Shown here: piece after piece, positions 31,545 through 39,454 of the stretch
Numbering within the stretch: the stretch's first letter is position 1
How the letters are laid out: each line of letters opens with the position of its first letter
Source: Sandaracinus sp.
GTDB taxonomy: Bacteria; Myxococcota_A; Polyangia; Polyangiales; Houyiibacteriaceae
Assembly (NCBI GenBank): GCA_002699025.1
Contig: PABA01000035.1
Location: forward strand, 1-39,454
DNA: 39,454 nucleotides
Direction: 5' to 3'
The notes under the pieces: generated by a model
Database searches by the model: none
Told to the model about the DNA's origin: nothing
Seen by the model: the letters and a program-made list of their open reading frames with translations, nothing else
Made by a program: the position numbers and the translations under genes

Positions 31545-32810
31545 ATGAACGTGACGCGCGTGCGACGGGAACATCTCGCGGGGCTCCTCGCGACGGTGCT
31601 GCTCTTCGGTCTCGGCTGTGGGGACGATGGCGGCGAGCCCTACGAGATGCAGGTGGACACCTTCAACGTGGCGCTCGCCGGCGCCTTCATCCCCTACGAG
31701 GCGGAGCGCCGGCAGCCGATCATCGACGCGCTGGCCGCGAGCGACTCGGACGTGGTCTGCCTGCAGGAGGTCTGGCGTCAGGAGGACAAGGACCTCATCG
31801 AGGCCGGCGTCGCGGGCACCTTCCCGCATGCCGTCTCCTTCACGCACGGCCTCGACACGCCCGTCGACGATCCGACCGACCAGGAGGGCATGGTGCCGCC
31901 CACGCCGACCGCGCCACCCTGCGCGGACGCGACCCTCGCGAGCCAGTTCGAGGCGGCCGTCGCCTGCCTCGAGGAGAACTGCAACTCGGAGCCGGGCAGC
32001 GACGCGGGGCAGACCACCAGCTCGGCCTGCGCGCAGAGCGAGTGCCTCGACGTGGTGACGCCGCTCATCCTCGGCGACGACGCGGCGCTCGCCTGCTACT
32101 CGTGCCTGACGACGAGCCTGCCGACCGAGCCCTTCGCCGACATGCGGGACCTCTGCACGAACGAGGTCGGCGCCGAGCTCGCCTTCCGTGGGCAGAGCGG
32201 CGTGATGATCCTCTCCCGGCACCCGCTCCGGGACGCCGAGGCCTTCGTCATGCCCGGCACCTGGAACCGGCGCATCGTCGCGAGCGCGACCGCCGAGCTG
32301 CCGAACGGGAGCGAGGTCGACGTGCACTGCAACCACCTCACGCCGATCTTCGACTCGATCGCCTTCCCCTACACCGGCGACTACGGCGACGAGATGGACG
32401 GCCCCGACGGCTGGGCCGCCGAGCAGCTCCTCCAGGCCGGCAAGCTCGTCGACTGGGTGGGCGAGCGGAGCGCCACCCGGCCGGCCGTGATCCTCGGCGA
32501 CATGAACGCGGGCCGCGCCGGCGACGGGCTCACGGCCGAGGGCGTGGCCACCATGGACGTCCTCGAGGGGGCCTTCACGCTCGCCGTGGCGTCGGACTTC
32601 ACGCCGAGCTGCACCTTCTGCCCGGACAACCCGAACGCGAGCGAGGGCTCCCCGGCCGTGTGGATCGATCACATCTTCGTCGCGAACGTCGAGGCCGAGG
32701 ACGTGCTCTCGACCGAGGTCGTCTACGACGAGTCGACGGTCTCCGCCGATGGGATGATGGTCCCGCTCTCCGACCACTTCGCGCTGCGGAGCGTGATCGC
32801 CATCGACTGA
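31545..32810 (+). CDS. Endonuclease/exonuclease/phosphatase-fold lipoprotein
   Basis: A 421-residue lipoprotein (lipobox FGLGC at about residue 25) of the DNase I/sphingomyelinase superfamily, which hydrolyses phosphodiester or phosphomonoester bonds with a divalent metal. The motifs are VDTFNVAL, VVCLQEVW (catalytic Glu), GVMILSRHPL, CNHLTP, ILGDMNAG (Asp/Asn), WIDHIF and the terminal SDHFALRS (Asp-His). All are present, so it looks active. An insertion of about 80 residues (about 125-205) with eight cysteines interrupts the core and could form four disulfides or bind metal. It begins 58 bp after the carboxylase-like gene and may belong to the same transcript. The substrate is unknown: nucleic acid, sphingolipid and inositol phosphate all fit. 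Confidence 0.87.
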   Translation: MNVTRVRREHLAGLLATVLLFGLGCGDDGGEPYEMQVDTFNVALAGAFIPYEAERRQPIIDALAASDSDVVCLQEVWRQEDKDLIEAGVAGTFPHAVSFTHGLDTPVDDPTDQEGMVPPTPTAPPCADATLASQFEAAVACLEENCNSEPGSDAGQTTSSACAQSECLDVVTPLILGDDAALACYSCLTTSLPTEPFADMRDLCTNEVGAELAFRGQSGVMILSRHPLRDAEAFVMPGTWNRRIVASATAELPNGSEVDVHCNHLTPIFDSIAFPYTGDYGDEMDGPDGWAAEQLLQAGKLVDWVGERSATRPAVILGDMNAGRAGDGLTAEGVATMDVLEGAFTLAVASDFTPSCTFCPDNPNASEGSPAVWIDHIFVANVEAEDVLSTEVVYDESTVSADGMMVPLSDHFALRSVIAID

Positions 32811-33361
32811 GCCTGCGGCCTTCGGCTGGCGGCCTGCGGCCTTCGGCCTGCGGCCGGGGTTTCGTCGCCTTCGGAGACGAGCGGCCGTAGGCCGCGGGGG
32901 TCGGGGAACTGGGGTGCGTCGGGTGCGTGGGCGGCACGGCGACCGCGTCGGCCGCGTCCGGGGGGACGTCGGGTGCTGCGGCCGTCGGCCTTCGGCCCGG
33001 GGGTCGGGGTTTCGTCGCCTTCGGCGACGAGCGGCCGCTGGCCGCGGGGGTCGGGGAACTGGGGTGCGTCGGGTGCGTGGGCGGCACGGCGATCGCGTCG
33101 GCCGCGTCGGGGGGACGTCGGGTGCTGCGGCCGTCGGCCTTCGGCCTTCGGCCGGGGGGTCGGGGTTTCGTCGCCTTCGGCGACGAGCGGCCGTAGGCCG
33201 CGGGGGTCGGGGAACTCGGGTGCGTCGGGTGCGTGGGCGGCACGGCGACCGCGTCGGCCGCGTCGGCGGGGCGGTCGGCTGCTGCGTTCGGCCTCTGGTC
33301 GGGGGGCGGGGGTTCGTCGCCGTTGGACGACGCGCGGCTCAGCGCGCTGTTACGCTCGGGC
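32811..33361. repeat. About 150-bp tandem repeat, three copies plus a degraded fourth
   Basis: Units anchored on TTTCGTCGCC start at 32860, 33010 and 33166 (periods 150 and 156), with a decayed copy near 33312. Each unit carries hairpins: TCGTCGCC-TTC-GGCGACGA, GCGGCC-NNN-GGCCGC and GGCC-TTC-GGCC. Loops vary while stems hold, for example GTA and GCT in the second hairpin. The 551 bp contain no supported gene. Open frames through them arise because both unit lengths are multiples of three. Confidence 0.88.
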
Positions 33362-33853
33362 GTGTCGTCGCGTCCTCTGGTCCCGTTCGCGTTGGCGCTG
33401 ATCCTGGGGGGCGTGGCCTGCGGCGGCGCCTCGGATTCGGGCGCCGCGGCGCGCGCTCGGGTGGCCCCCGACGGGCGGATCGACTCCCCCCGGCCGCGCG
33501 CGGTCGATGACGAGCCCCGCCCAACGGCCGGCCGGCCGGACCTGCCGGAGGGTCGAGGTGAGGTCGGCTTCGCCCTCGACACCGGCGGCGACCAGATGGG
33601 ATCGGGGCCGCGCGAGGCCGGCCTCGTGGTCTGGGCTCGGTGGCGTGACGGGGGCCTGGCCCAGACCGTGGCCTCGTGTCGGAGCGCCGGCTTCGGCGAG
33701 CCTCCGCCGACCGAGACCGAGCACGTCGCGAGCTGTGACTCGGAGGTCGTCCGGCTCGAGCTCGTGGGGGGCGCGCTGGTGGTGACGCGCGGCGCCGAGA
33801 CCCGGACGATCGCGCTCCCCGACGGAGTCACGTTCCAGATCCGCGACCGCTGA
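33362..33853 (+). CDS. Small lipoprotein of unknown function
   Basis: A 163-residue lipoprotein I do not recognise. The GTG at 33362 starts a signal peptide (SSRPLVPFALALILGGVAC) with a lipobox at about residue 20. A disordered, Arg/Pro/Asp-rich stretch to about residue 65 follows. The folded part (about 66-163) is beta-rich: EVGFALDTGGDQ, GLVVWARWRDGG, VVRLELVGGALVVTRG, TRTIALPDGVTFQI. It holds two more cysteines (ASCRS and ASCDS) that may pair. It stands directly after the long tandem repeats and is convergent with the sensor-kinase gene. The longer open frame upstream runs through the repeat and is not the true start. Confidence 0.68.
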   Translation: MSSRPLVPFALALILGGVACGGASDSGAAARARVAPDGRIDSPRPRAVDDEPRPTAGRPDLPEGRGEVGFALDTGGDQMGSGPREAGLVVWARWRDGGLAQTVASCRSAGFGEPPPTETEHVASCDSEVVRLELVGGALVVTRGAETRTIALPDGVTFQIRDR

Positions 33854-33905
33854 GCGCCGAGCTCGAGCTGCCGAGGCGGCGGCGCGATGGGCGCGCGCGG
33901 GGCGC

Positions 33906-35252
33906 TCAGGCGGGGGTGGCGGGGAGGGTGAGGCGGAAGGTCGCGCCGCGCTCGGTCTCGTCGAGGGCGACGCGGCCGCCGTGGAGCTCGGCCACGTCGC
34001 GCACGAGCGCGAGGCCGAGGCCGGCGCCGGGGCGGTCCTGGCGGCCGCGGTGGAAGGGGACGAAGACGTGCTCCCGCTCCGCCGTCGGCACGCCCGGCCC
34101 CTCGTCGCGCACGACCAACGCCCAGCCTTCGCCGGCCCGCTCGAGGGCGACGCGCACGGTGGAGCCGCGCGGCGCGAACTTCAGCGCGTTGCTCAGGAGG
34201 TTGTCGAGGGCGCGGCGGATGAGGTCGGGCACCACCGTGGCCTCGGCGTCCCGGGCCCCCTCGAGGGCGAGCGCCACCTCGCGGGTGGAGGCGTCCGCTT
34301 CGAAGCGGGCGAGGCTCTCCCGGGCCAGGTCGTGCAGGTCGGTGCGGACGAGCGCGCGCTCCTGGGCGCGGAGCGCGGCGAGGTCGAGGAGCGCCGTCGC
34401 CATGCGGTCGAGCCGGTCCACCTCCTCGCGCACGTCCTCGAGGGTCTCGCGGAGCTCGGCAGCGTCGCGCTCGCGGCGGAGCGCCACGTCGACGGAGGCG
34501 CGCATGGCCGCCAGCGGCGTCCTCAGCTCGTGGGCGGCGCCGGCGACCAGCCGCTCCTGCGCCTCGCGCGCGTCCCGGAGCCGGCGAGTCGCGCGCGCGA
34601 CGGACGCGCGGAGCTCGCCGAGCACGTCGCGCTCCGGATCGGGCGGCGGCTCGGCCTGGAGGTCGCCCGCCTGGAGCCGGCGCATGTGGCGGGCGAGCCC
34701 CTCGACCCGCCGGGCGAGGCCGCGGGCGTGGCGGCGCTGCACGAGCAGGAGCAGGAGCGCGACGAGGGCCAGGCCGGCCAGGCCGAGGCGCGTGAAGAGG
34801 CCCATGGTGGCCTCGACGGGGGCGAGCGGCGTCGCGAGCCAGAGCGCGTAGGGCTCGCCGCCGGGGGAGGGGACGCGGACGACGAGCACGCGCTGGCCGT
34901 CTGCGCTCCGGAGCCGTGGCTCCGTGTCGGGTGGGGGGGCGAGCTGGGGCGGCGCGGCCTCGGCGGTGGAGGAGCGCGCGAGGCGCGCGCCGTCCGGGCC
35001 GTAGGCGGCGATGGCGGCGTCCGGGCTGCCGAGGGCGGCGCGCACGGGCGATTGGATCGCGTGGAAGTGCACCGTGCCGCCGGGCCCGTCGAAGAGGCTG
35101 ACCGACTCGGCGGCGGCCTGGGCGCGGAGCGAGTTGTCGAGGCCGGCGACGAGCTGGGCCCGGAGGAGGAGGCCGACGCCGACGCCGCCGGCGGCCATGA
35201 GCAGGAGCGGGAGCGCGACGCCGTGGAGCATCAGGCGTTGCTGGAGCCTCAT
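33906..35252 (-). CDS. Two-component sensor histidine kinase
   Basis: A 448-residue membrane sensor that autophosphorylates on His and passes the phosphate to the adjacent regulator. One membrane helix lies near residues 10-35, a periplasmic domain of about 120 residues follows, then a second helix near 155-175 (LAGLALVALLLLLV) and a HAMP-like segment. HisKA has the H-box AAHELRTPLAAMRASV. The ATPase part has the N-box DNLLSNALKFA, G1 DEGPGVP and G2 GAGLGLALV, all intact. The ATG overlaps the regulator stop by 4 bp (ATGA). Its position behind a CzcA-type pump gene suggests that it senses a periplasmic metal such as Zn, Cd, Co or Cu. The gap to the convergent lipoprotein gene is only 52 bp. 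Confidence 0.93.
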   Translation of the reverse strand: MRLQQRLMLHGVALPLLLMAAGGVGVGLLLRAQLVAGLDNSLRAQAAAESVSLFDGPGGTVHFHAIQSPVRAALGSPDAAIAAYGPDGARLARSSTAEAAPPQLAPPPDTEPRLRSADGQRVLVVRVPSPGGEPYALWLATPLAPVEATMGLFTRLGLAGLALVALLLLLVQRRHARGLARRVEGLARHMRRLQAGDLQAEPPPDPERDVLGELRASVARATRRLRDAREAQERLVAGAAHELRTPLAAMRASVDVALRRERDAAELRETLEDVREEVDRLDRMATALLDLAALRAQERALVRTDLHDLARESLARFEADASTREVALALEGARDAEATVVPDLIRRALDNLLSNALKFAPRGSTVRVALERAGEGWALVVRDEGPGVPTAEREHVFVPFHRGRQDRPGAGLGLALVRDVAELHGGRVALDETERGATFRLTLPATPA

Positions 35253-35923
35253 CGCGGCACCTCGAGGCGAAAGCCCACGCCGCGCACGGCGGCGATGCGC
35301 GGCGCGCCCTCGCCGAGCTGGGCGAGCTTCTTGCGCACGTAGCCGACGTAGACGTCGAGGACGTTCGGGTCGCCTTCGAAGTCCCAGCCCCAGACCGTCG
35401 TGAGCAGGTGGCTCCGCGTGACGACCTCGCCGGCGTGGTCGAAGAGCTCGGCGGCGAGCTGGAGCTCCCGCGGCGTGAGGGCGACCTCGACCTCGCCGCG
35501 GCGGAGGTGGTGCCGCCGCGCGTCGAGGACGACCCCGCCGACCTCTTCGGTGCCGAGCCCGCCCTCCGCGCGCCGGTGGAGCGCGTCGATGCGCGCGAGG
35601 AGCTCCTCGAAGGCGAAGGGCTTCACCAGGTAGTCGTCGGCGCCGGCCCGCAGCCCGGTGACCCGCTCGCCGACCGTGCCGCGCGCCGTGAGCATGATGA
35701 CGGGCACCCGATGACCCTCGCGGCGCCACTCGCGGAGCAGGCTCACGCCATCGGCGTCCGGGAGCATCCAGTCGAGGATGACGACGTCGTAGGGGATCTG
35801 CGCGAGCTGCTGCCGCGCGTCCTCGCCCATGTGGCAGACGTCGACCTGGTGGCCCTCCTCGCGGAGGCCCCGCGCGACCGTCTTCGCGAAGCGGTGCTCG
35901 TCTTCGACCAGGAGGAGCTTCAT
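35249..35923 (-). CDS. OmpR/PhoB-family response regulator
   Basis: A 224-residue DNA-binding regulator. The receiver domain (about 1-118) has the acidic pocket EDE, the phosphorylated Asp51 in VVILDWMLP, the Thr in MLTARG and the Lys in YLVKPF. The winged-helix domain (about 128-222) shows VVLDARRHHLRRG, VALTPRELQL and the recognition region VDVYVGYVRKKL-like NVLDVYVGYVRKKL. It closely resembles CzcR/CusR-type regulators. The start codon overlaps the pump gene by 4 bp, and its stop overlaps the sensor gene by 4 bp. It probably activates this pump operon in response to metal, through a promoter outside the window. Confidence 0.95.
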   Translation of the reverse strand: MKLLLVEDEHRFAKTVARGLREEGHQVDVCHMGEDARQQLAQIPYDVVILDWMLPDADGVSLLREWRREGHRVPVIMLTARGTVGERVTGLRAGADDYLVKPFAFEELLARIDALHRRAEGGLGTEEVGGVVLDARRHHLRRGEVEVALTPRELQLAAELFDHAGEVVTRSHLLTTVWGWDFEGDPNVLDVYVGYVRKKLAQLGEGAPRIAAVRGVGFRLEVPR

Positions 35924-38900
35924 GGCGAGGGGGGCGGCCCGCTGCGGCCGGCGAGCACAGGATAGACGACCGGCAGCACGAGCAAGGTGAGCAGGGTCGA
36001 GGTGAGGAGGCCGCCGACGACGACCGTGGCGAGCGGGCGCTGGACCTCGGCGCCGACGCCGGTGGCGAGCATCATGGGGACGAAGCCGAGGGCGGCGACG
36101 AGGGCGGTCGTGAGCACGGGGCGCAGGCGGCTCCGCGCGGCTTCGAGGGCCGCCTGGCGCGCGGGGACGCCGGCCTCCTGCTGATCGCGGATGCGCGCGA
36201 CGAGGACGACGCCGTTGAGGACGGCGATGCCGCTCAGCGCGATGAAGCCGACGGCGGCGCTGATGGAGACGGGCATGCCGCGGAGCGTGAGGAGGGCGAT
36301 GCCGCCGAGGGCGGCGAAGGGCACGTGGAGGAGGATGATCAGCGCCGGGCGCCAGGAGCGGAAGAGGATCAGCAGGAGCGCGAGGATGCCCGCGAGGACG
36401 ACCGGGAGCACCACGGCGAGCCGCGCCTGGGCCGCCTGGAGCGTCTCCCACTGACCGCCCCACTCGACCCGGGTGCCGGGCGGGAGCGCGAGGTCGCGGA
36501 CGCGCCGTTGCGCCTCGACGACGACCGTGCCGAGGTCCCGGCCGCGCACGTTGAAGCCGAGGACGACGCGGCGCTGGGCGTCGTCGTGGCTGATCATGGA
36601 GGGCGTGGCCTCGGCGGAGACCGCGGCGACGGCGGACAGGGGGACCGGGCCGTGGTCCGTCGGGATCGCGGCCTCCTCGAGGTCGAAGGCGGAGGGCTCG
36701 GGGAGGCGCACGCGGAGGGGCACGCGGAGCAGGCCGTCCCAGGTGGCGCCGGCCTCGAGGCCGATGCGGAGCGCGCGGACGCCGTCCATGACCTCGGTGG
36801 GGTCGAGGCCGTGGCGGGCTGCGCGGATCGGGTCGGGGCGCACGTCGTGGAGCGGCACGGCGGGCGGGCTGGTGATGCGCACGTCCTCGGCGCCGGGGAG
36901 ATCGCCGAGGGCGCGCTGGGCCTCCTCGGCGGCGGCGCGGAGGGCGTCGAGATCCTCGCCGAAGAAGCTGAGGGAGACGTCGCTCACCTCGCCGCCGAGG
37001 AGCTCGTTGAAGCGCATCTGGATCGGCTGGGTGAAGGCCGGGTCCGAGCCGGGGGCTTCGGCCTCGATGCGGGTCGCGAGCTCGTCGATGAGCGCCTCGC
37101 GCGTGAGGCCCGGGCGCCACTCGGCGCGGGGGGCGAGGCGGACGAAGACGTCGGCCTGCTCGAGGCCCATCACGTCCGTGGCGACGGCCGGGCTGCCGAT
37201 GCGACTGGCGATGGTGCGCACCTCCGGCGTGGCGAGCACGGCGCGCTCGAGGCGGCCGGCCTCCTCGACGGCGGTCTCGAGGGAGACGTCGGCGGCGCGG
37301 GTCGTCTGGATGACGAGGTCGCCCTCGTCGAGCTGGGGGACGAAGGCCGTGCCCGCGCGCCAGAAGAGGAAGGCGCCGACGAGGAGCGCCCCGAGGGCGC
37401 CGCCGGCGACGCCGATCGGGTGGCGCGCGGCGAAGGCCAGGGCGGGGGCGTGGAGGCGGGCGGCGCCGCGGACGAGGAAGGGGGTCTTCTTCGGGACGTG
37501 GCGGCGTCGGAGCCACTGGGCGGCGGCCGCGGGCACGAAGGTGAGCGTGAGGGCGAGGGCGGTCACGAGGGCGAGCACGACCGTCAGCGCCATGGGCTGG
37601 AAGAGCTTCCCGTCGACGCCGGTGAGCGTGAGGATCGGGACGTAGACCAGGACGATGATCGCGACGCTGAAGAAGACCGGGCGCGCCATGGAGACGACGG
37701 CGGCGCGGACGGTGGGTACGGCGGGGCCGTCCTCTTCCTCGAGGCGGTGGAAGACCGCTTCGACGAGCACGACGGCGCCGTCGACGAGCAAGCCGAAGTC
37801 GATGGCCCCGAGGCTCATGAGGTTTCCGGGGACGTCGAGGAGGACCATCCCCACGAGGGCGCCGAGCATGGCGAGGGGGATGGTGGCGGCGACGATGAGG
37901 CCGGCGCGGGCGCTGCCGAGCATCAGGAAGAGCACGACGACGACGAGGAGGCCGCCCTCGGCGAGGTTCTTCGCGACGGTCTTCAGGGTGGCGCCGACGA
38001 GCTCGCCGCGGTCGTAGATCACGTCCAGCGTGACGTCGTCGGGGAGCGCCTCGTCGACGGCGGGCATGCGCGCCTCGAGCCCGTCCAGGACCTCGAGGGC
38101 GTTCGCCTCGCGGAGCATCTGCACCATGACGTAGACGGTCTCGCCGCGGCCATCCGCCGTGGCCGCCCCGAGGCGCGGCGCGGCGCCCTCGCGGACCGTC
38201 GCGACGTCGGCGATGCGCACGAGGCCCCCGTGCTCCTCTTGGTGCACGATGCCCGCGCCCAGGTCCGCGGCGTCGTCGGGCCAGGCGCGGGCGCGGACGA
38301 GCACGCGGCCGGCGCCCGCCTCGAGCGCGTCTCCGGGGGCGTTGCCCGAGGCGCGGGCGACCGCCTGGCGGAGCATCTCGAGGTCGACGTCGTGCGCGGC
38401 CATGGCGACCGGATCGCCGATGACGTCGAGCGTGCGGCGGTGCCCGCCCCAGCTGTTGACCTCGACGACGCCCGGGGCGGCGCGGAGGATGGGCGCGACG
38501 CGGAGATCGACGAGCTCGAGGAGCTCGGCGGGGGTGCGCTCGGGCGAGCGCACGGTGAACTGGAGGATCTCGCCGAGGCCGCCCGTGAGCGGGCCGAGCT
38601 CGGGGGGCGCCACGCCGTTCGGGAGCTGGTCGAGGGTGCCGAGGCGCTCCTGGACGAGCTGGCGCGCGCGGAGGAGGTCGACGTCCTCCTCGAAGACGGC
38701 GGTCACCGACGAGAGGCCGTAGCGGGAGATGCTGCGCTGCGTGTCGAGACCGGGGACGCCGCCGAGCGCGAGCTCGACGGGCCGGGTGACGAGGCGCTCG
38801 ACCTCCTCGGGGGTGTAGCCGGGGGCGCGCGTGAGGATGACGACCTGGTTGCCGGTGACGTCCGGGAGCGCGTCGAGGCGGAGGTGGCGCGCCTGCCAGA

Positions 38901-38982
38901 AGGCGGCGGCCGCGGCGGCGGCGACGAAGGCGAGCACCAGGCGGCGGCGCTCGATGGCGAGGGTGAGCAGGCGGGCGATCAC
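35920..38982 (-). CDS. Heavy-metal RND efflux transporter, CzcA-like
   Basis: Inner-membrane proton-driven pump of 1020 residues that, with a periplasmic adaptor and an outer-membrane channel, exports divalent metals. It has the RND layout: helix 1 at about 12-30, a large periplasmic loop (DALPDVTGNQVVILTRAPGY), helices 2-6, a second loop (FVPQLDEGDLVIQTTRA) and helices 8-12. The helix-4 signature DFGLLVDGAVV has the acidic residues of the CzcA-type (HME1/2) pumps for Zn, Co, Cd or Ni, not the CusA copper/silver form. The start is a GTG overlapping the adaptor gene stop by 4 bp. No czcC-like channel gene is visible; it may lie upstream, beyond the window. Confidence 0.95.
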   Translation of the reverse strand: MIARLLTLAIERRRLVLAFVAAAAAAAFWQARHLRLDALPDVTGNQVVILTRAPGYTPEEVERLVTRPVELALGGVPGLDTQRSISRYGLSSVTAVFEEDVDLLRARQLVQERLGTLDQLPNGVAPPELGPLTGGLGEILQFTVRSPERTPAELLELVDLRVAPILRAAPGVVEVNSWGGHRRTLDVIGDPVAMAAHDVDLEMLRQAVARASGNAPGDALEAGAGRVLVRARAWPDDAADLGAGIVHQEEHGGLVRIADVATVREGAAPRLGAATADGRGETVYVMVQMLREANALEVLDGLEARMPAVDEALPDDVTLDVIYDRGELVGATLKTVAKNLAEGGLLVVVVLFLMLGSARAGLIVAATIPLAMLGALVGMVLLDVPGNLMSLGAIDFGLLVDGAVVLVEAVFHRLEEEDGPAVPTVRAAVVSMARPVFFSVAIIVLVYVPILTLTGVDGKLFQPMALTVVLALVTALALTLTFVPAAAAQWLRRRHVPKKTPFLVRGAARLHAPALAFAARHPIGVAGGALGALLVGAFLFWRAGTAFVPQLDEGDLVIQTTRAADVSLETAVEEAGRLERAVLATPEVRTIASRIGSPAVATDVMGLEQADVFVRLAPRAEWRPGLTREALIDELATRIEAEAPGSDPAFTQPIQMRFNELLGGEVSDVSLSFFGEDLDALRAAAEEAQRALGDLPGAEDVRITSPPAVPLHDVRPDPIRAARHGLDPTEVMDGVRALRIGLEAGATWDGLLRVPLRVRLPEPSAFDLEEAAIPTDHGPVPLSAVAAVSAEATPSMISHDDAQRRVVLGFNVRGRDLGTVVVEAQRRVRDLALPPGTRVEWGGQWETLQAAQARLAVVLPVVLAGILALLLILFRSWRPALIILLHVPFAALGGIALLTLRGMPVSISAAVGFIALSGIAVLNGVVLVARIRDQQEAGVPARQAALEAARSRLRPVLTTALVAALGFVPMMLATGVGAEVQRPLATVVVGGLLTSTLLTLLVLPVVYPVLAGRSGPPPSP

Positions 38983-39454
38983 GACGCGGGCTCCTCGCTC
39001 AGCACGGTGGCCGGGTCGATGGCGACGCGGTCGCCCTCGCGGAGGGCGTCGGCGTCACGGGGGCGGACGAGCGCGCGGGCCCCGTCGACGCGCACGACGT
39101 CGACCTCGACGTCCGCGGGCTCGGCGCCGTCCCGCCGGCGGCGGAGGCGGGCGTCGTGCCCCTGGGCACGGAGCGCGTCGGCGGGGACCTCGAGGAGCCC
39201 CTCCCCGGCGCCGGCCCACTCCACCGGCCAACGCTCGCCGGCGAGGAGCCCAGCCCCCTCGGCGGGCTCGAACCAGCCCACCCAGAGGCCACTCTCGGGC
39301 TCGCGCACGGGCTCGCCGACGGGCGCGAGGGCGAGGGGCGCGCCCTCGCGGAGGAGCGTCGCCGGCCCCGGGGGAAGCGGGCGCGGGAGCTGCACCTCGA
39401 CGCGCACGGGGCCGGGCGCCGCGGCCACGCGCACCAGGGGCAGGCCCGCGTCGA
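38979..39454 (-). CDS. RND membrane-fusion protein (CzcB/CusB-like), C-terminal part
   Basis: Only the C-terminal part of about 158 residues is in the window; the frame stays open through the window edge. Beta-rich segments with AGLLAGERWPVEW, then LLEVPADAL, VDVVRVDGARALVRP and LREGDRVAID are typical of the membrane-proximal domain of RND periplasmic adaptors. The gene overlaps the start of the pump gene by 4 bp (GTGA), which supports the assignment. Sequence similarity alone is modest, since this domain is weakly conserved. The adaptor links the pump to the outer-membrane channel and may bind metal. Confidence 0.82.
   Translation of the reverse strand, partial: DAGLPLVRVAAAPGPVRVEVQLPRPLPPGPATLLREGAPLALAPVGEPVREPESGLWVGWFEPAEGAGLLAGERWPVEWAGAGEGLLEVPADALRAQGHDARLRRRRDGAEPADVEVDVVRVDGARALVRPRDADALREGDRVAIDPATVLSEEPAS

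Noticed and set aside
32811-33361. CRISPR array
   Set aside because: The units are about 150 bp and nearly identical throughout, with no repeat/spacer alternation and no cas genes.
32914-33510. Plus-strand open frames in the repeats, rich in Gly/Arg
   Set aside because: Same cause as above; the true lipoprotein starts at 33362 with a signal peptide in another frame.
32599-33831. 410-residue minus-strand open frame through the tandem repeats
   Set aside because: It is open only because the repeat units are multiples of three in stop-poor DNA. It overlaps two supported genes and has no start signal or domain.
33854-33905. Bidirectional terminator between the lipoprotein and sensor-kinase genes
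   Set aside because: GC-rich partial palindromes exist, but there is no clear stem and no T run.

Overview
The window is very GC-rich, densely coded bacterial DNA. It carries a Hanks-type Ser/Thr kinase with a proline-rich linker and one C-terminal membrane helix, many lipoproteins with a MYXO-CTERM-like tail, CxxCH cytochrome-type lipoproteins with DUF1549/DUF1501-like partners, and a TonB/HmuY heme module. Together these suggest a Myxococcota member, probably Polyangia (Sandaracinus-like). That assignment is inference from gene content, not a database match. Almost every long antisense ORF in this composition is a shadow.

Layout. (1) 198-2399 (-): glnS followed by a SUKH (SMI1/KNR4) protein. 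(2) 2551-4056 (+): membrane-anchored Ser/Thr kinase. (3) 4178-5209 (-): rtcA. (4) 5427-10007 (+): dTDP-L-rhamnose operon rmlB-rmlA-rmlC-rmlD, then a UDP-glucose-4-epimerase-like gene. (5) 10294-14064 (-): four overlapping genes, namely a DUF4266-type lipoprotein, a CX4CH cytochrome-like lipoprotein, a fusion of a MYXO-CTERM-like protein to a DUF3570-like barrel, and a second barrel protein. (6) 14309-18840 (+): four tightly packed genes for two CxxCH proteins, a Cys-rich lipoprotein and a DUF1501-like secreted protein. (7) 19098-19883 (-): acidic lipoprotein. (8) 20069-26079 (+): Com-like zinc ribbon, TonB receptor, three-domain HmuY lipoprotein and Kelch lipoprotein. (9) 26364-32810 (+): imelysin, di-heme oxidoreductase, second imelysin, vitamin-K-carboxylase-like HTTM protein and an endonuclease/exonuclease/phosphatase-fold lipoprotein. 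(10) 32811-33361: long tandem repeats. (11) 33362-33853 (+): small lipoprotein. (12) 33906-39454 (-): a CzcB/CzcA-type metal efflux pump with its own response regulator and sensor kinase, every junction overlapping by 4 bp; the adaptor gene runs off the window.

How the parts fit. Blocks 8 and 9 are each preceded by an AT-rich promoter of the same design, TTGAWG-N17-CATTAA, containing a Fur-like dyad and an identical 12-nt half (CAATTTCATTAA). I read them as one co-regulated iron/heme-acquisition regulon of about 12.8 kb, and as the best candidate in the window for an incompletely described system. Its unusual parts are a triple HmuY lipoprotein, a Kelch lipoprotein coupled to it, a TonB receptor whose signal peptide has no standard start codon, an imelysin whose lipobox Cys has become Arg, and a gamma-carboxylase-like enzyme. 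Block 5 is the second candidate. Separately, the intergenic DNA holds two roughly 190-bp long inverted-repeat elements at convergent gene ends, and short tandem repeats that begin in or just after stop codons.
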